DNA from: Macrolepiota albuminosa
Lineage: Eukaryota; Basidiomycota; Agaricomycetes; Agaricales; Agaricaceae
Assembly (NCBI GenBank): GCA_027475525.1
Contig: JAMWFC010000052.1
Coordinates: 682,001 to 746,000, forward strand
Length of the DNA: 64,000 nt
Reading direction: 5' to 3'
Shown: piece after piece, positions 43,237 through 53,115 of the stretch
Layout of the letters: each line of letters begins with the position of its first letter
Position numbering within the stretch: the stretch's first letter is position 1
Notes under the pieces: model-generated
Database searches by the model: none
Told to the model about the DNA's origin: nothing
Seen by the model: only the letters and a program-made list of their open reading frames with translations
Program-made: the position numbers and the translations under genes

Positions 43237-44205
43237 GAGTTCGAAGATGCGCACAAACAATTTGATATATTCATTCGAATCTGCACGGAGTACATCGTGG
43301 CTCCTAGCAGCCAGCAACTGTAAGTGCTTCACTACATAAAGCTGAAGACGCTTTCGCGTCGATTTCTTCGCGACCGCCGAATATTGGTCCAATACTAGCT
43401 GTAACTGGATAGACAAGGTCGAATGCGACCTTTTGCTTTCCTCATCATCTGAGGATTCCAGCTCAGACTCTAAGTCCATAACTCTCCTGAGGCCGTCATG
43501 CCTCACTTGCGGCTGTTTGCCGGCCCGTCTGTGCAACTCTGGAATTCCAGGCGCTGTTGATGCCTTTTCCAACCTTACGACATTGTCGTCCTCCCTACTG
43601 ACCACTATTGCTGGCCCTTGTGCCTGTCCTTGTGTCGTCAATGACGACGGTCCCGGTTCAGTAGCCGCATCGGCCACATATTCCAAAAGCCATTCAGTAA
43701 GTGCAGTCCAGAAGGGGGTACTATGTGCAAACGCGCTGCCTTGTACCATTTCCGAGTACTGGGTAATATCCGGTTGACCCTCAGAATGAGCTGACGAGCT
43801 CTCGGGCAATACCGGATACATCAATGAAGGCATTTGGCTCGCTGGCAGCGACACTCCTGAGACCGCGGATCTCTCTCCTGGTTTACCACCAGGTCGTACA
43901 ATGGACATCATCCGTGATACGGATAGCCCACCAGGCATTCCAAAGCTCACGCTGACATCGCAAGGAATCTTTTTGTCCCGCTTTGGCAGAGGTTGGTATG
44001 CTGACGCAGATTGCGTCTTCACAGCTTGAAGCACAGATAAGTCACCTGCGTCTGCAGCTGGGAACGGAGGATCCGGATCAAGAGAGCCAGTCATGGAAGC
44101 ACGTTTTCAATGTGATGCCAACAGAGAATCGAGAGGTTTTGATGATAGTTGCCTAGTCGGTAACAAGCCTAGAGTCAAAAGCCGATAGCAGAAGATTTAA
44201 AAAAA

Positions 44206-44454
44206 TATAACCAGAGTTACGGGTTAGAACTATCTTGTGTGTTCCACACAGTGCTAAATCAGACCGCAGTATCGGATTTGACTAGAACTAGAGTGAATAC
44301 AAGATGTTGTCTTATGTAATACTCTACTAAATGATTATAGCGTCGTTGACGCTAAGAACACGGATGACTCCGTTAACAAGATGTTGTCTTATGTAATACT
44401 CTACTAAATGATTATAGCGTCGTTGACGCTAAGAACACGGATGACTCTGTTACA
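44206..44454 (-). repeat. Element B 5' LTR
   Basis: Outer end CTGTTACA at 44454; inner end starts TATAACCAGAG where the partner LTR has TGTAACCGGAG. It is 172 bp once the 77-bp duplication is ignored. Confidence 0.92.
44299..44452. repeat. 77-bp tandem duplication with one mismatch (12 of 12)
   Basis: Bases 44299-44375 recur at 44376-44452 with a single C/T difference near the end. It is the only imperfect member of the set and lies in the 5' LTR of element B. Confidence 0.93.
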
Positions 44455-44459
44455 TATAC

Positions 44460-45636
44460 CATTGTCTGGTGGCGATGGGATGTTTGAATACACACCAAGA
44501 TTTCATGTGTGTATATATTCTATTCCATTCTAGTAGCCTTCCGTTCACTGCTCTGTAGCTTGACAGGGACCTTGTTTGGTTTCACAGATTGTATGCCGCA
44601 TCTGTTGCCCATCAGGATTGACCCTCATCTGTGAAGGTGATGACTCAAACCAAGTATCACTCTTCCTCTCCACTTGCTCTCTCCAAAACCTTAATGTTGC
44701 ATTCTTGTATTCTTGTCATTGGGGACCAGCATATTGACCCAGGCTTCAATGCATGCTCCTTATCAGACGTATGCATCTTGGACAATGCTATTCAGGTGCA
44801 TGGTACACTCAAGCTCCTTTGTATCATTTTTATTATCTTTAATTTTAATTCTTTTTCCCACAGATTTCACCATATCTGGTACCAAGCATTTAAAGCATGC
44901 AACACCTCAGGATCTTCTAAGGACACTAGAATCTTCATATCCAAGATCATTAAGTGCTTTGGATATCCCTGCCTCCCTAGAAACTTTCCTGTGCCTTGGC
45001 AATATTTGATGGCTGCACACAGCAAAAAGCAGATCCAATCAATAATAGCACCAATGGCAAACAAAATAACAACTGACAGATGGCATCAATCATTGATGAC
45101 AGCACTTAGCAAAAAAACTGATGATCTATCAAAAATGACAAACAGCTTGGCATTTGACCTTGGCATCTGACAGCACTTAGCACCTCAATTTAGTGCCTGA
45201 TGTTGCTTAGCATATTGAGCAGATAGCAGGATTGATGGACTGATAACTTAGCATTGCAATCTGCTGCCTGGCACTGCTTAGCATGTTGAATAGACAATAG
45301 GCATCTGAAACCATTGGAGCTATTTTATAAAAATTTCCAGTTCACCACACCTTGGCATTATTAGTCACTTGGCGATAGTAAACTCTATGTAGTATAAAAA
45401 GTACTTATTGACTTGTGCATAACCACCAGAACAGAGTTTGTTGCCCCACTCACTTCAGTCTACTCTATAGTTCAGATCTCATCTGTAGTCAGCAACATTG
45501 AGCAGTCAGCAGTTGTTGGTTATTGCTAGTATACAGAACCTTCACACCTTGTGTTTATAGCAAGCATTGATGTTGCTTAGAAGTTGCTAAGCCTATCGTG
45601 TTTTTGCCACACTTGACTTATCGCTTGTTCCACAGG
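44460..45636. other. Intergenic, no gene recognised
   Basis: An open frame of 179 codons on the plus strand (44631-45170) has no recognisable motif and a composition like the surrounding AT-rich DNA. The words GCTTAGCA and CACTTAGCA recur several times between 45100 and 45300. Confidence 0.45.
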
Positions 45637-46665
45637 TGTAATGGAGTTACAGAGTGTACTAGCTTAGTGTTCACACACACAGAATCTGACCAGTCTGGTC
45701 TATTGATAAGCTGTTTTGTAAGCAGCATGTAAGTAAGTATTTATTAAAAGCTATGTGGCCATGGCCATATAGTGCACTATGCTACATATCCCCCAATCAG
45801 ACCAAATTATAGTCTCAAAGCACCATGATAGTCAGGCCATTGTTAAGTCAGGAATGGGGGCTATAGGAGAGTCCCCAGGCTTTCAGAATAGATCAGCAGT
45901 TGTGTCATCCATGTCATAGTCAAGGAAGTTATCTTTGGGTGCGGGCTCATGACAGGTGCCCGATGGCCCTGCCTGTGGCAGGAAGTCATCATAGTCCCAG
46001 AGCAGGGTCAATAGTTTGACCTGTTGTTAATTCTTCAGGCTCAGGAAGAGCCCCATTATCTGATGGGTAGTGGCACGTCCAAAGTTCACAGGCATAAATG
46101 TCCTGCCCAAGGTAGAGGTACATTCTATTTTGAAATGTGTTGTCAAAGGCATGGCAATTGTCCTGCTGCTGGAACATTAGATGTTGACAATTGCCAATAG
46201 TGGCCTTGCACCACCCATCCCACTCAGTGAGGAACTGGAGAGTCCCATAATAATCAAGGCATTGAAGCTTCTTATTATCAATTGCCATGGCTTTCTGCTG
46301 AAGCTGGTGGTCAGCAAAGAATATGTGGGCCAAAAAGATAACCCCATAGGTATATGCATGGTTAGCCCAGCTGACTAGGATCTGGTTATGAATGAGGACA
46401 CATAATGTGTCTGAAATGGTGAACACAGAGGAAAATGCCTCCAGAATGTTGACAAGTCAAGCCTCAAAAGTTGGGCTCAGGAATAAAGGGCTCAAATGGC
46501 TGCCCCATAGTTGGCAATGGCCTCCTTGTAGAGGCTGGGCCATGCAAATACATATGCCAGATGCTTATGCAACATGGACTTGTATGGGCAGCTGGCATAA
46601 AGAGCACATACAAGCACAAACCTGAAGAGGCTGCACTAATGGATGTGCATGGCAGGATATGAGGT
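45637..46665 (-). mobile_element. Gypsy element D, 3' relic (LTR plus ORF3 end)
   Basis: A 150-bp LTR-like segment (45637-45786) begins TGTAATGGAGTTACAG and ends GCTACA, followed by CCCCCAAT on the plus strand. The same arrangement is seen at the 3' LTR and polypurine tract of A and B. Inside it lies only the C-terminal part of ORF3; the rest of the element is missing beyond about 46665. Confidence 0.82.
45989..46660 (-). pseudogene. Element D ORF3 C-terminal relic
   Basis: The frame 45989-46426 contains SWANHAYTYGVIFLA and TEWDGWCKAT, aligning with WVDHAYTYGVVFLEQ and PQWDGWREMT of ORF3 in A. Upstream DNA to about 46660 still matches at nucleotide level but is not open. It extends the known spread of ORF3 to a fourth, more distant member. 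Confidence 0.8.
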
Positions 46666-47099
46666 AGGTGATCAAAGACCTAAAGCTTTACACAACAATT
46701 GGATTTTGACAATTAGCATCATATTCAATTGTGAGTCACTTATCAGACTTCTTAAAATTAACACCTTCAACTGGCATGGAGTGGCAGATCCAGCACATTT
46801 ATTACAACCATGACTGCATAAAACGACACAAAAGCCATTGATTATGTGATGGATCAAGAGGTCTTTATTATCTGCATTTGAAGCTTGAGAAGGTAAACAA
46901 TGATAGGCAAGGGATTCAAATAACAGATCATCGGAGAATGGGACAGAGGGAAAGATTCCCTGTTATTGGACAAAAATAATATTTTCATCACAAGTGATAT
47001 ATTGGTTTGAACATGACGTGCAGATTTTGAAATATCAGAACAAGGTCCATATTGAAATGAAGGCAAAAAAAAATCCACTACTAAAGTAGCGGGAATCAT
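46666..47099. other. Intergenic, nothing recognised
   Basis: Short frames only; no motif, repeat boundary or RNA gene seen. Confidence 0.5.
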
Positions 47100-49015
47100 A
47101 GAGGAAGAAAAATCGTGGGGAAAGAACAGCCATTCAAATATTCAATGGGTAAGAAAAGGCACCAGCAAGCTCTGACCAGTGTGTGCATACCACTTTTTAG
47201 AGATGAACAGATCTATTCTTTAATACAAGGCCTTAGTACCAGGTATCATCTCGATCTTCGTACCCTGAGTCATTAGGCCAAGGTTCATCCTGATCAATGT
47301 ACTCAACGGGCTGCAGTTCACGTAATCTATCCAAGAGGTCCTGCACCTCAAAACTCCTGAGGCTATACCTATCAAGACATACACGCTGAAGGGGCGAACC
47401 ACATTCCAACCGGCGGAGGCATACATTCACAACACCCTCTGCGTTACAGCTTTTCCTGAGGAATATTGTCTGAAGCTCAGGCCATGGTATATTCGTCGAG
47501 GGCCCTACATCTGGAGTCAACAGGTGATACATTTTCCTCCAAGTAGAGGTGTCAGAGTCGAGCGTGGTGAGCTGCGGGAAGGACTTGAAGAGTCTTTTCA
47601 AGCCTTTCTGCCTGAGCGCGCATGATCTAAGGGTGAGACTGCGCAAAGATGGGACAACAACCGTACGGAAGGTTTCTACATCATGAAGTGACAGTGACTT
47701 GAGGTTTGGAATGGAGAGAAGGGATAGTAAACGAAAGCACGGAGTGTCATTCCCTCGGATCCGGAGTGATTGTAACAAAGGCAACAATATAGGCTCTGTT
47801 ATCTGCAGGGGGTCTCGAGCAAGGTTCATACTCAAATCAGTTAATGATAGATTGACAAGGCATGGTAAATCGGCGAGTAATGAACTGAATTGTGCTAGGT
47901 TCAACATCTTGTTCGGCCAGGCATCGACATGGAAGGTTCGAATAGTGGTTAACGGAGGAGCTAAGTTTCCAACAATTTTTCCGGCGACACGAACGAAGGT
48001 CAACGATGGAGCGCCTTGGGTGAGGATTGTAGGACATGTTTCAGGGTATTCTGTCTCGGACTCGTCAAAGTGGTCATCCCAATTTCCTATGCGCAATGAT
48101 AAATGGATCAGATTGGGTACTGAAAGTGGTTCAAGTGGAGCGTATATATCATCTGGAGACCCACGATTGGTGTGAATGGACAAACGAAACCATCTCTGAG
48201 CATGAGGGGTGAGGTGATAAAGTATGTCTGATATGCGTTTGACGGAATAGAAACGCAATGTAATGTTGAGTAGACATTGAGCGGAACGCTTCAACTGTAC
48301 AGACAGTCGTTCAAGTTCATGACGGCGTGTCCTTCTTGTTACAAAGAGGTTGATTGCGCTCCAGAGCGAAGCAGTGTCCAAAGCAACACTTCGCCAGTGC
48401 GTCGAAACATGCGAAAGCACAAATTCGATTGGTCTTGCTAACTTAGAGGTGAACACCACCTTAGTTCCACGACATAGCAAGAATATGGTTGAAAGAATTT
48501 CGTTCGGCAGAGAGGCCACTGGCAAAGCCTGGTTTGCGAGCCTCGCACTACGTGTCTTTAAAATTAAAATCTCTTTTTTAACCTGTTGAAGCTCGTGAAA
48601 AAGGTTGGTCTTGCGGGTTTGTAAGGCGGCAATTCTAGCTGTGTCCACCAGAAGAGCGTCATCCGGCATCCCTGCGTGCTGGCTCTGGTAAAAATCGGTA
48701 GACGTCACGTTTTTGAAAAGTGTTTGTCACTCGTTTTGGCTTGAGGCACGCTTTCGAGTCATATATGGCGGAGGGTTTCAAATTATTCACCCGCATATCC
48801 GGTCCGAGACTTTCGAGCGGACAAATTCAATTTCGGCTGAACCTCAAGCCTGGAAAAAAGTATACGAAAGATCATTCCATATCCACCTCAATAAAGTGAA
48901 GGAATATTTATATATAGTAGAAATCATCAACCATAAATGTATGAAATACCGAGCTTTCAGAGTCAAAATAAGTCACAGTAACACGGAATCTGACCAAAGC
49001 AGATGGAGAATTTTG
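47100..49015. repeat. Segmental duplication copy 1 (F-box-like gene with flanks)
   Basis: The gene and both flanks resemble 51227-53115. The 3' flanks share AACAGCCATTCAAATATTCA and TTTAGAGATGAACAGAT. The 5' flanks share GTAGACGTCACGTTTTT and CTGACCAAAGCAGATGGAGA. Confidence 0.85.
47233..48669 (-). CDS. F-box-like protein with leucine-rich C-terminus
   Basis: Start chosen at the ATG at 48669 (MPDDALLVDT); the frame extends further only through non-ATG codons. The product has 478 residues and no intron. Residues 10-45 form a likely coiled coil (LFHELQQVKKEILILK). An F-box-like motif follows (VASLPNEILSTIFLLC, about 51-66), which in this family recruits Skp1 of SCF ubiquitin ligases. The rest shows irregular leucine-rich repeats (LPLLQSLRIRG, IPNLKSLSLHDV, VPSLRSLTLRSC) that would bind the substrate. 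The C-terminus is acidic (YIDQDEPWPNDSGYEDRDDTWY). Such proteins form very large families in mushroom-forming fungi. A paralogue of identical length lies at 51354-52790. Confidence 0.88.
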   Translation of the reverse strand: MPDDALLVDTARIAALQTRKTNLFHELQQVKKEILILKTRSARLANQALPVASLPNEILSTIFLLCRGTKVVFTSKLARPIEFVLSHVSTHWRSVALDTASLWSAINLFVTRRTRRHELERLSVQLKRSAQCLLNITLRFYSVKRISDILYHLTPHAQRWFRLSIHTNRGSPDDIYAPLEPLSVPNLIHLSLRIGNWDDHFDESETEYPETCPTILTQGAPSLTFVRVAGKIVGNLAPPLTTIRTFHVDAWPNKMLNLAQFSSLLADLPCLVNLSLTDLSMNLARDPLQITEPILLPLLQSLRIRGNDTPCFRLLSLLSIPNLKSLSLHDVETFRTVVVPSLRSLTLRSCALRQKGLKRLFKSFPQLTTLDSDTSTWRKMYHLLTPDVGPSTNIPWPELQTIFLRKSCNAEGVVNVCLRRLECGSPLQRVCLDRYSLRSFEVQDLLDRLRELQPVEYIDQDEPWPNDSGYEDRDDTWY

Positions 49016-49184
49016 GACTTGGTTGTATAATCTAGTCGAGCATCTTGCTCAAGAGTCACACAGCCTGAAGAGGGGATCAAAGCAGGCAGGGCTCTGAGTT
49101 TTGTGGCTTGGTGGAATGATGATTGTATCTTATGTTCCGAACTCGAAACAAGCACATTTTGCGAGTTGGACGAGCGCAGCAAGA
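48670..49184. other. Intergenic between F-box-like and SH3 genes
   Basis: Contains the 5' flank shared with the second F-box-like gene. No gene recognised. Confidence 0.6.
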
Positions 49185-50106
49185 TCACAAGTGTGACCAA
49201 GAAACGACGTTGTCTCTTGGCGTGACCTCACGCGAGTTCAGCTGGATAGTGATTCCTAAGCTGGTATTTCTAATTGGCCTCTCTGCATGGAGTCCAAGAG
49301 TCGGTCGAATGAAACACCAGGCAGGTACGACGCCAAGTTCGATTCCGTCACCTGTGATCGTGTTGGGCCTGAACAAGCATTTCGGCGTCGCAATAAACAG
49401 GTTGTTTTCCCGTCCGACAAGACACCAACCATCGTCAAATGATTGAACGAGCGTGAGAGACTCCCCGACACGGATGAGGAGCTCATCTGGGAGGACGGCT
49501 TCGAATACACGTTTCACTTGGTGTGCGGTGCCAGTTCTGGGGTTGTTGCCAACACAAGAATTCGTAGAGGAGCCGGAGAAACGGCTTTTGTTGGATGAGG
49601 CGTTGAAGCTTGATTCGATGTTTGCTGAGAAGCGTGTCTGATCTCGAGAAGGTGTAGCTGATAGCGCAAAAGAAAATGGCTTGGGGAACATCCCAGATTG
49701 ATGACGATAATCAATCACATCAATGGACGTGTAACATCAAGAGGGGCGTTGCAAGACTTTGTCAGGGATAATGACGGAACCGTCCGTTTGCTGTCGAGAA
49801 AGTCTATGACTTGGCATTTGTGCGCTATTTTAGAAACAGGAGTTAGGATCTGAAGACTATCACTCACCTGGGTAAAGCTTTTTCAGAACGCATCGTTATG
49901 CTTTCCTTTACGATTCCTTGAACTGACAAGGTCATTCCGCTCCTGCTCTTCATCTCTCCCGTGGCGCGTCGGCGTGCGAGCTTGGTGAAGGCCCAAATCG
50001 CTAACCCTATCACAATAGCTCCTGCAACACAAAAGCCCACGATGTCGACAAGGTATAATTTTCCAGAGTCATCAGCATTATTGATCCGACTATGCAGGAC
50101 GGACAT
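49185..50106 (-). CDS. Single-pass membrane protein with C-terminal SH3 domain
   Basis: Exon 1 (50106-49868) starts at ATG and encodes a short N-terminus and a membrane span (LYLVDIVGFCVAGAIVIGLA) followed by basic LARRR; it ends at a donor CAG/GTGAGT. A second open segment, ending at 49185, carries a Ser-rich linker and an SH3 fold: VKRVFEAVLPDELLIRVGE, SFDDGWCLVGRE and GVVPAWCF. The arrangement, outside stub, one span, cytoplasmic SH3, resembles Fus1-like proteins of Agaricomycetes. The acceptor joining the exons (somewhere between about 49720 and 49560) is not resolved, and earlier exons may lie at 50147-50729. Confidence 0.65.
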
Positions 50107-50146
50107 CGTGAATCTCTTTATACAGTATATTTTGGGTGTGACGGGA

Positions 50147-50729
50147 CTATGACGCGAAGGAGTGAGCGTTGGTATTCAGACGAATGGAGGTCGAGTAATA
50201 TAAAACAGGTATGAGTCTTCTCCGCACCGTGGAGGACGAAGGGACGTGGTACCACTGGAGGATGGAGTGGGAGAAATCGAAGTAGATACTCACCAAACAT
50301 GAGAGCATAATAAACAGCTTGAAAGACTCCTCCTTAGAGACGGATGTTCCTGTCGTAATAGAGTAAATGAACGGCTCTAGCCCTTTAGAGGTAAACCAGG
50401 CTGTTTCCGACGGCTGAGACGACAAAACCATACTCTTAGACCAGTCCTCACAGTAAGAAGAAATGCGCAAGAGGCAAACCCTCACAGATTCCTATAGAAA
50501 TACAGGAATCATACCATCGAATTAATGAGTTGGATGAAGTCCCAACTGCGTCGAGAAGTCTAGCCTCTAATCTCGCCTTTGATGCTCGCCACAGAATCAT
50601 GATAACCTTTCTTGTTTCCCGCCAAATTGCGCGAGACTTTTCACAGATGGGGCGCGAATTTGCGTCAAACATTGTGCCATTGGGGAAGAACTTAGACATC
50701 TCCTCAGTGAGTTCAAAGGCATTGAACAT
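50147..50729 (-). CDS. Possible exons of an unrecognised protein, minus strand
   Basis: An ATG at 50729 opens 70-plus codons (MFNAFELTEEMSKFFPNG...). After a stop-containing gap a second open stretch (50485-50300) ends at a good donor GTGAGT near 50297. Composition looks coding and both could belong upstream of the membrane/SH3 gene. No family recognised and the splicing is unproven. Confidence 0.4.
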
Positions 50730-51226
50730 TCCGATTTGCCTGCGTCATGCAGCGTTTGGCCTTCAGGTTTGGCAATGTTCTACATGATGTATTCATCGTA
50801 CACCAAAGTAGAATCCTTCTTTACTATGCTCTGACTCTTTTCGCACAAGGACGAAAAGGTCGGGCACTGAGAAAGTATCCAGTCCGCACGGATTTGAGTC
50901 AACGCCGCTTATTTGTATGTAAAAGAACTCGCCTTCTTTTATGTGTACATGTGGCCATAGGTTCTTTGAATCCGATGTAACCCTTGGGCGGTCGGCGGTT
51001 ACCGAAGCTCACGTGTTTGCGCGTGACACTGGTGAGTTCACATATCCTAATAAGGATCATTACATAAGGTGGTCTATTTTTGTGTACATAGGATCAACTA
51101 TTTCAGGCACCTACATTTTGGCGGCCCATCTACAAGGAATATTTATTGGCCTTCAAGGCCTTCACATGACCACAGAATGTGGTGAAAACATATGCGTCTA
51201 GAAACATATAGCTAGGACATCCATAG
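50730..51226. other. Intergenic, nothing recognised
   Basis: Open frames are short and mutually overlapping; no motif. Confidence 0.5.
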
Positions 51227-53115
51227 GGGAAGAAAATTGCGGGGAAACAACAGCCATTCAAATATTCAACAATAAGAAAAGGCACAGACAAACTCAGACC
51301 AGTGTGCATATCATTGTTTAGAGATGAACAGATGTATTTTTAAATCCAGGGTCCTACCACCAGGTATCGTCAGGATCCTCGTACCCTAGATCAGCAGGCC
51401 AAGGTTCATCCTCGTCAATGTACTCAACGGGCTGTAATTCGCGCAATCTATCTAGGATCTTCTCATCCATAGAGCTGCGGCTGATCCTATCGAGGCATAC
51501 ACGCCGAAGTGGAAACCCACATTCCGACCGGCGGAGGCATGCATTCAAAAAACCCACTTGGTCGACACATTTTTGCCTGAGGATTATTGTCTGAAGCTCA
51601 GGCCATGGTACACTCGTCGACGGCCCTACATCCGAAGTCAACAGATGATATATTCGCACATTTGCATAAGCCCAGTCGTCAAAGTCAAACGTGGTGAGCC
51701 GTGGTAAGGACCTGGAGAGACTTGGAAACTGATGATCGTAGATGCAGCACCGGCGAAGGGTGAGACTGTGCAAAGACGGGATAACAACCTTGTTGTAGGA
51801 TGATACAGTAGTGAGTAACAGTGACCCGAGGTTGGGAAGGGAGAGAAGGGATAGTATATCATCACACCACGTGTTCCTTCCATTAATCCGGAGTGATCGT
51901 AACGAGGGCAACACTAGAGGCTCTATTGTCTGCAGGGAGTCTCGAGGAACGATCCCCAATCCATTCAGTGATAGATTGACAAGGCATGGCAAAGCGGCGA
52001 GTAATGAATGGAATTGTGATGGGCTCAACCTCTTGCTTGGACAGTTGTCGATATGGAAGGTTCGAATAGTGGTTGACAGAGGAGCAAAGTGTCCAAAAAA
52101 TTTTCCAGCGATGCGAAAAAAGGTTAACGAGGGAGCACCTTGAATGAGGATCGTAGAGCATTTTTCAGGGTACTCCATCCAATAATCGTCAGGGTTGTAG
52201 TTCAAGTCCTTTATACGCAATGATAGATAGATCAGATTCGGTACTGAAAGTGGTTGAAGTGGAGCGAATAAGTCATATGAATATCCCTCTTTGGAGGAAA
52301 TCAAGAGACGAAACCATCTTTGAGCATGGGGAGTGAGATGATCGAGTATCTCTGATGTGCCGTAGAAGTCATAACGCAATGAAATATCGAGGAGACATTG
52401 AGCGGATCGCTTCAACTGTAAAGACAGTCTTTTAAGTACATACTTGCGTGTCTGTGCTGTTACATAGAGGTTGATTTCGCTCCACAGTGAAGCAGTGTCC
52501 AAAGCAACACTTCGCCAGTGTGTCGAAACATGCGAAAGCACAAACTCCATTGGTATGTCTAAGAACAAGGTGACTGCCATCTTGGTTCCACGACATAGCA
52601 AGAATATGGTTGAAAGAACCTCATTCGGCAGGGACGCCACTGGCAAAGCCTGATTTGTGAGCCTCCCACGACGCGCCCTTTCAATCAAAATCTCTTGTTT
52701 AACTTGTTGAAGCTTGTGAAGAAGTTCGGTCTTGCGGGTTTGTAATGCGGCAATTCTATCTTTGACCACCAGAAGAGCGTCGTTCGGCATCCCTGCGTGC
52801 TGACTCTAATAAAAGTAGGTAGACGTCACGTTTTTTTAAAGTGTTTGTCACTCGTTTTGACCTGGAGACTTCATATATATATATATCTGAGTCCGTGTCG
52901 GAGGTTTCAAATTATTCTCCCGGATATTCGGTCCGAGACCTCTCGAGTGATGCCTGGAAAAAAAGCATACAAAATAAATATCAATCCAAACATATCCACC
53001 CCTCAGAAAAAAAATGAAGATATATAGTAGAAATGATATGTATGAAAAGGCCTAGCTTTCACAGTCAAAATCAGGCGCAGTAACGCGAAATCTGACCAAA
53101 GCAGATGGAGAATTA
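51227..53115. repeat. Segmental duplication copy 2 (F-box-like gene with flanks)
   Basis: Second copy of the unit at 47100-49015, about 4.1 kb away in the same orientation, diverged throughout. Confidence 0.85.
51354..52790 (-). CDS. F-box-like protein with leucine-rich C-terminus, paralogue
   Basis: ATG at 52790 (MPNDALLVVKDRIAALQ); 478 residues and no intron, the same length as its paralogue at 47233-48669. It has the N-terminal coiled coil (LLHKLQQVKQEILIE), the F-box-like VASLPNEVLSTIFLLC, leucine-rich repeats (LPSLRSLRINGRN, IPSLHSLTLRRC) and the acidic end YIDEDEPWPADLGYEDPDDTWW. Differences are concentrated in the repeat region, as expected if substrate specificity has diverged. Role inferred: substrate receptor of an SCF ubiquitin ligase. 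Confidence 0.88.
   Translation of the reverse strand: MPNDALLVVKDRIAALQTRKTELLHKLQQVKQEILIERARRGRLTNQALPVASLPNEVLSTIFLLCRGTKMAVTLFLDIPMEFVLSHVSTHWRSVALDTASLWSEINLYVTAQTRKYVLKRLSLQLKRSAQCLLDISLRYDFYGTSEILDHLTPHAQRWFRLLISSKEGYSYDLFAPLQPLSVPNLIYLSLRIKDLNYNPDDYWMEYPEKCSTILIQGAPSLTFFRIAGKFFGHFAPLSTTIRTFHIDNCPSKRLSPSQFHSLLAALPCLVNLSLNGLGIVPRDSLQTIEPLVLPSLRSLRINGRNTWCDDILSLLSLPNLGSLLLTTVSSYNKVVIPSLHSLTLRRCCIYDHQFPSLSRSLPRLTTFDFDDWAYANVRIYHLLTSDVGPSTSVPWPELQTIILRQKCVDQVGFLNACLRRSECGFPLRRVCLDRISRSSMDEKILDRLRELQPVEYIDEDEPWPADLGYEDPDDTWW

Larger units (their letters stand above)
40463..44094 (-). pseudogene. Element B Gag-protease, broken
   Basis: ATG at 44094 begins a protein close to element A Gag. 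It retains the knuckle CYNCGRSGHFAKEC, the protease DSGSTTTG and the complete C-terminus (RYRATEKRRDEHN) up to the UGA. A CAG codon has become TAG (41935-41937), a 23-bp deletion near 42168 shifts the frame, and 77-bp duplications at 40595-40748 and 43083-43236 break it further. Confidence 0.92.
20564..44454 (-). mobile_element. Ty3/gypsy retrotransposon, element B, with two nested insertions
   Basis: LTRs at 20564-20735 and 44206-44454 bound it, with the 5-bp target duplication TATAC on both sides (20559-20563 and 44455-44459). Without the inner element A, the 739-bp solo LTR and the 77-bp artefacts it is about 11.5 kb, the same as A. Gene order on the minus strand is gag, pol, ORF3. It carries nonsense changes of the CGA-to-TGA and CAG-to-TAG type and small deletions, so it is inactive. 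LTRs differ at three sites seen in 172 bp. Confidence 0.95.

Noticed and set aside
44631..45170. 179-codon open frame as a gene
   Set aside because: No recognisable domain, low-complexity AT-rich composition and no splice or neighbour evidence.
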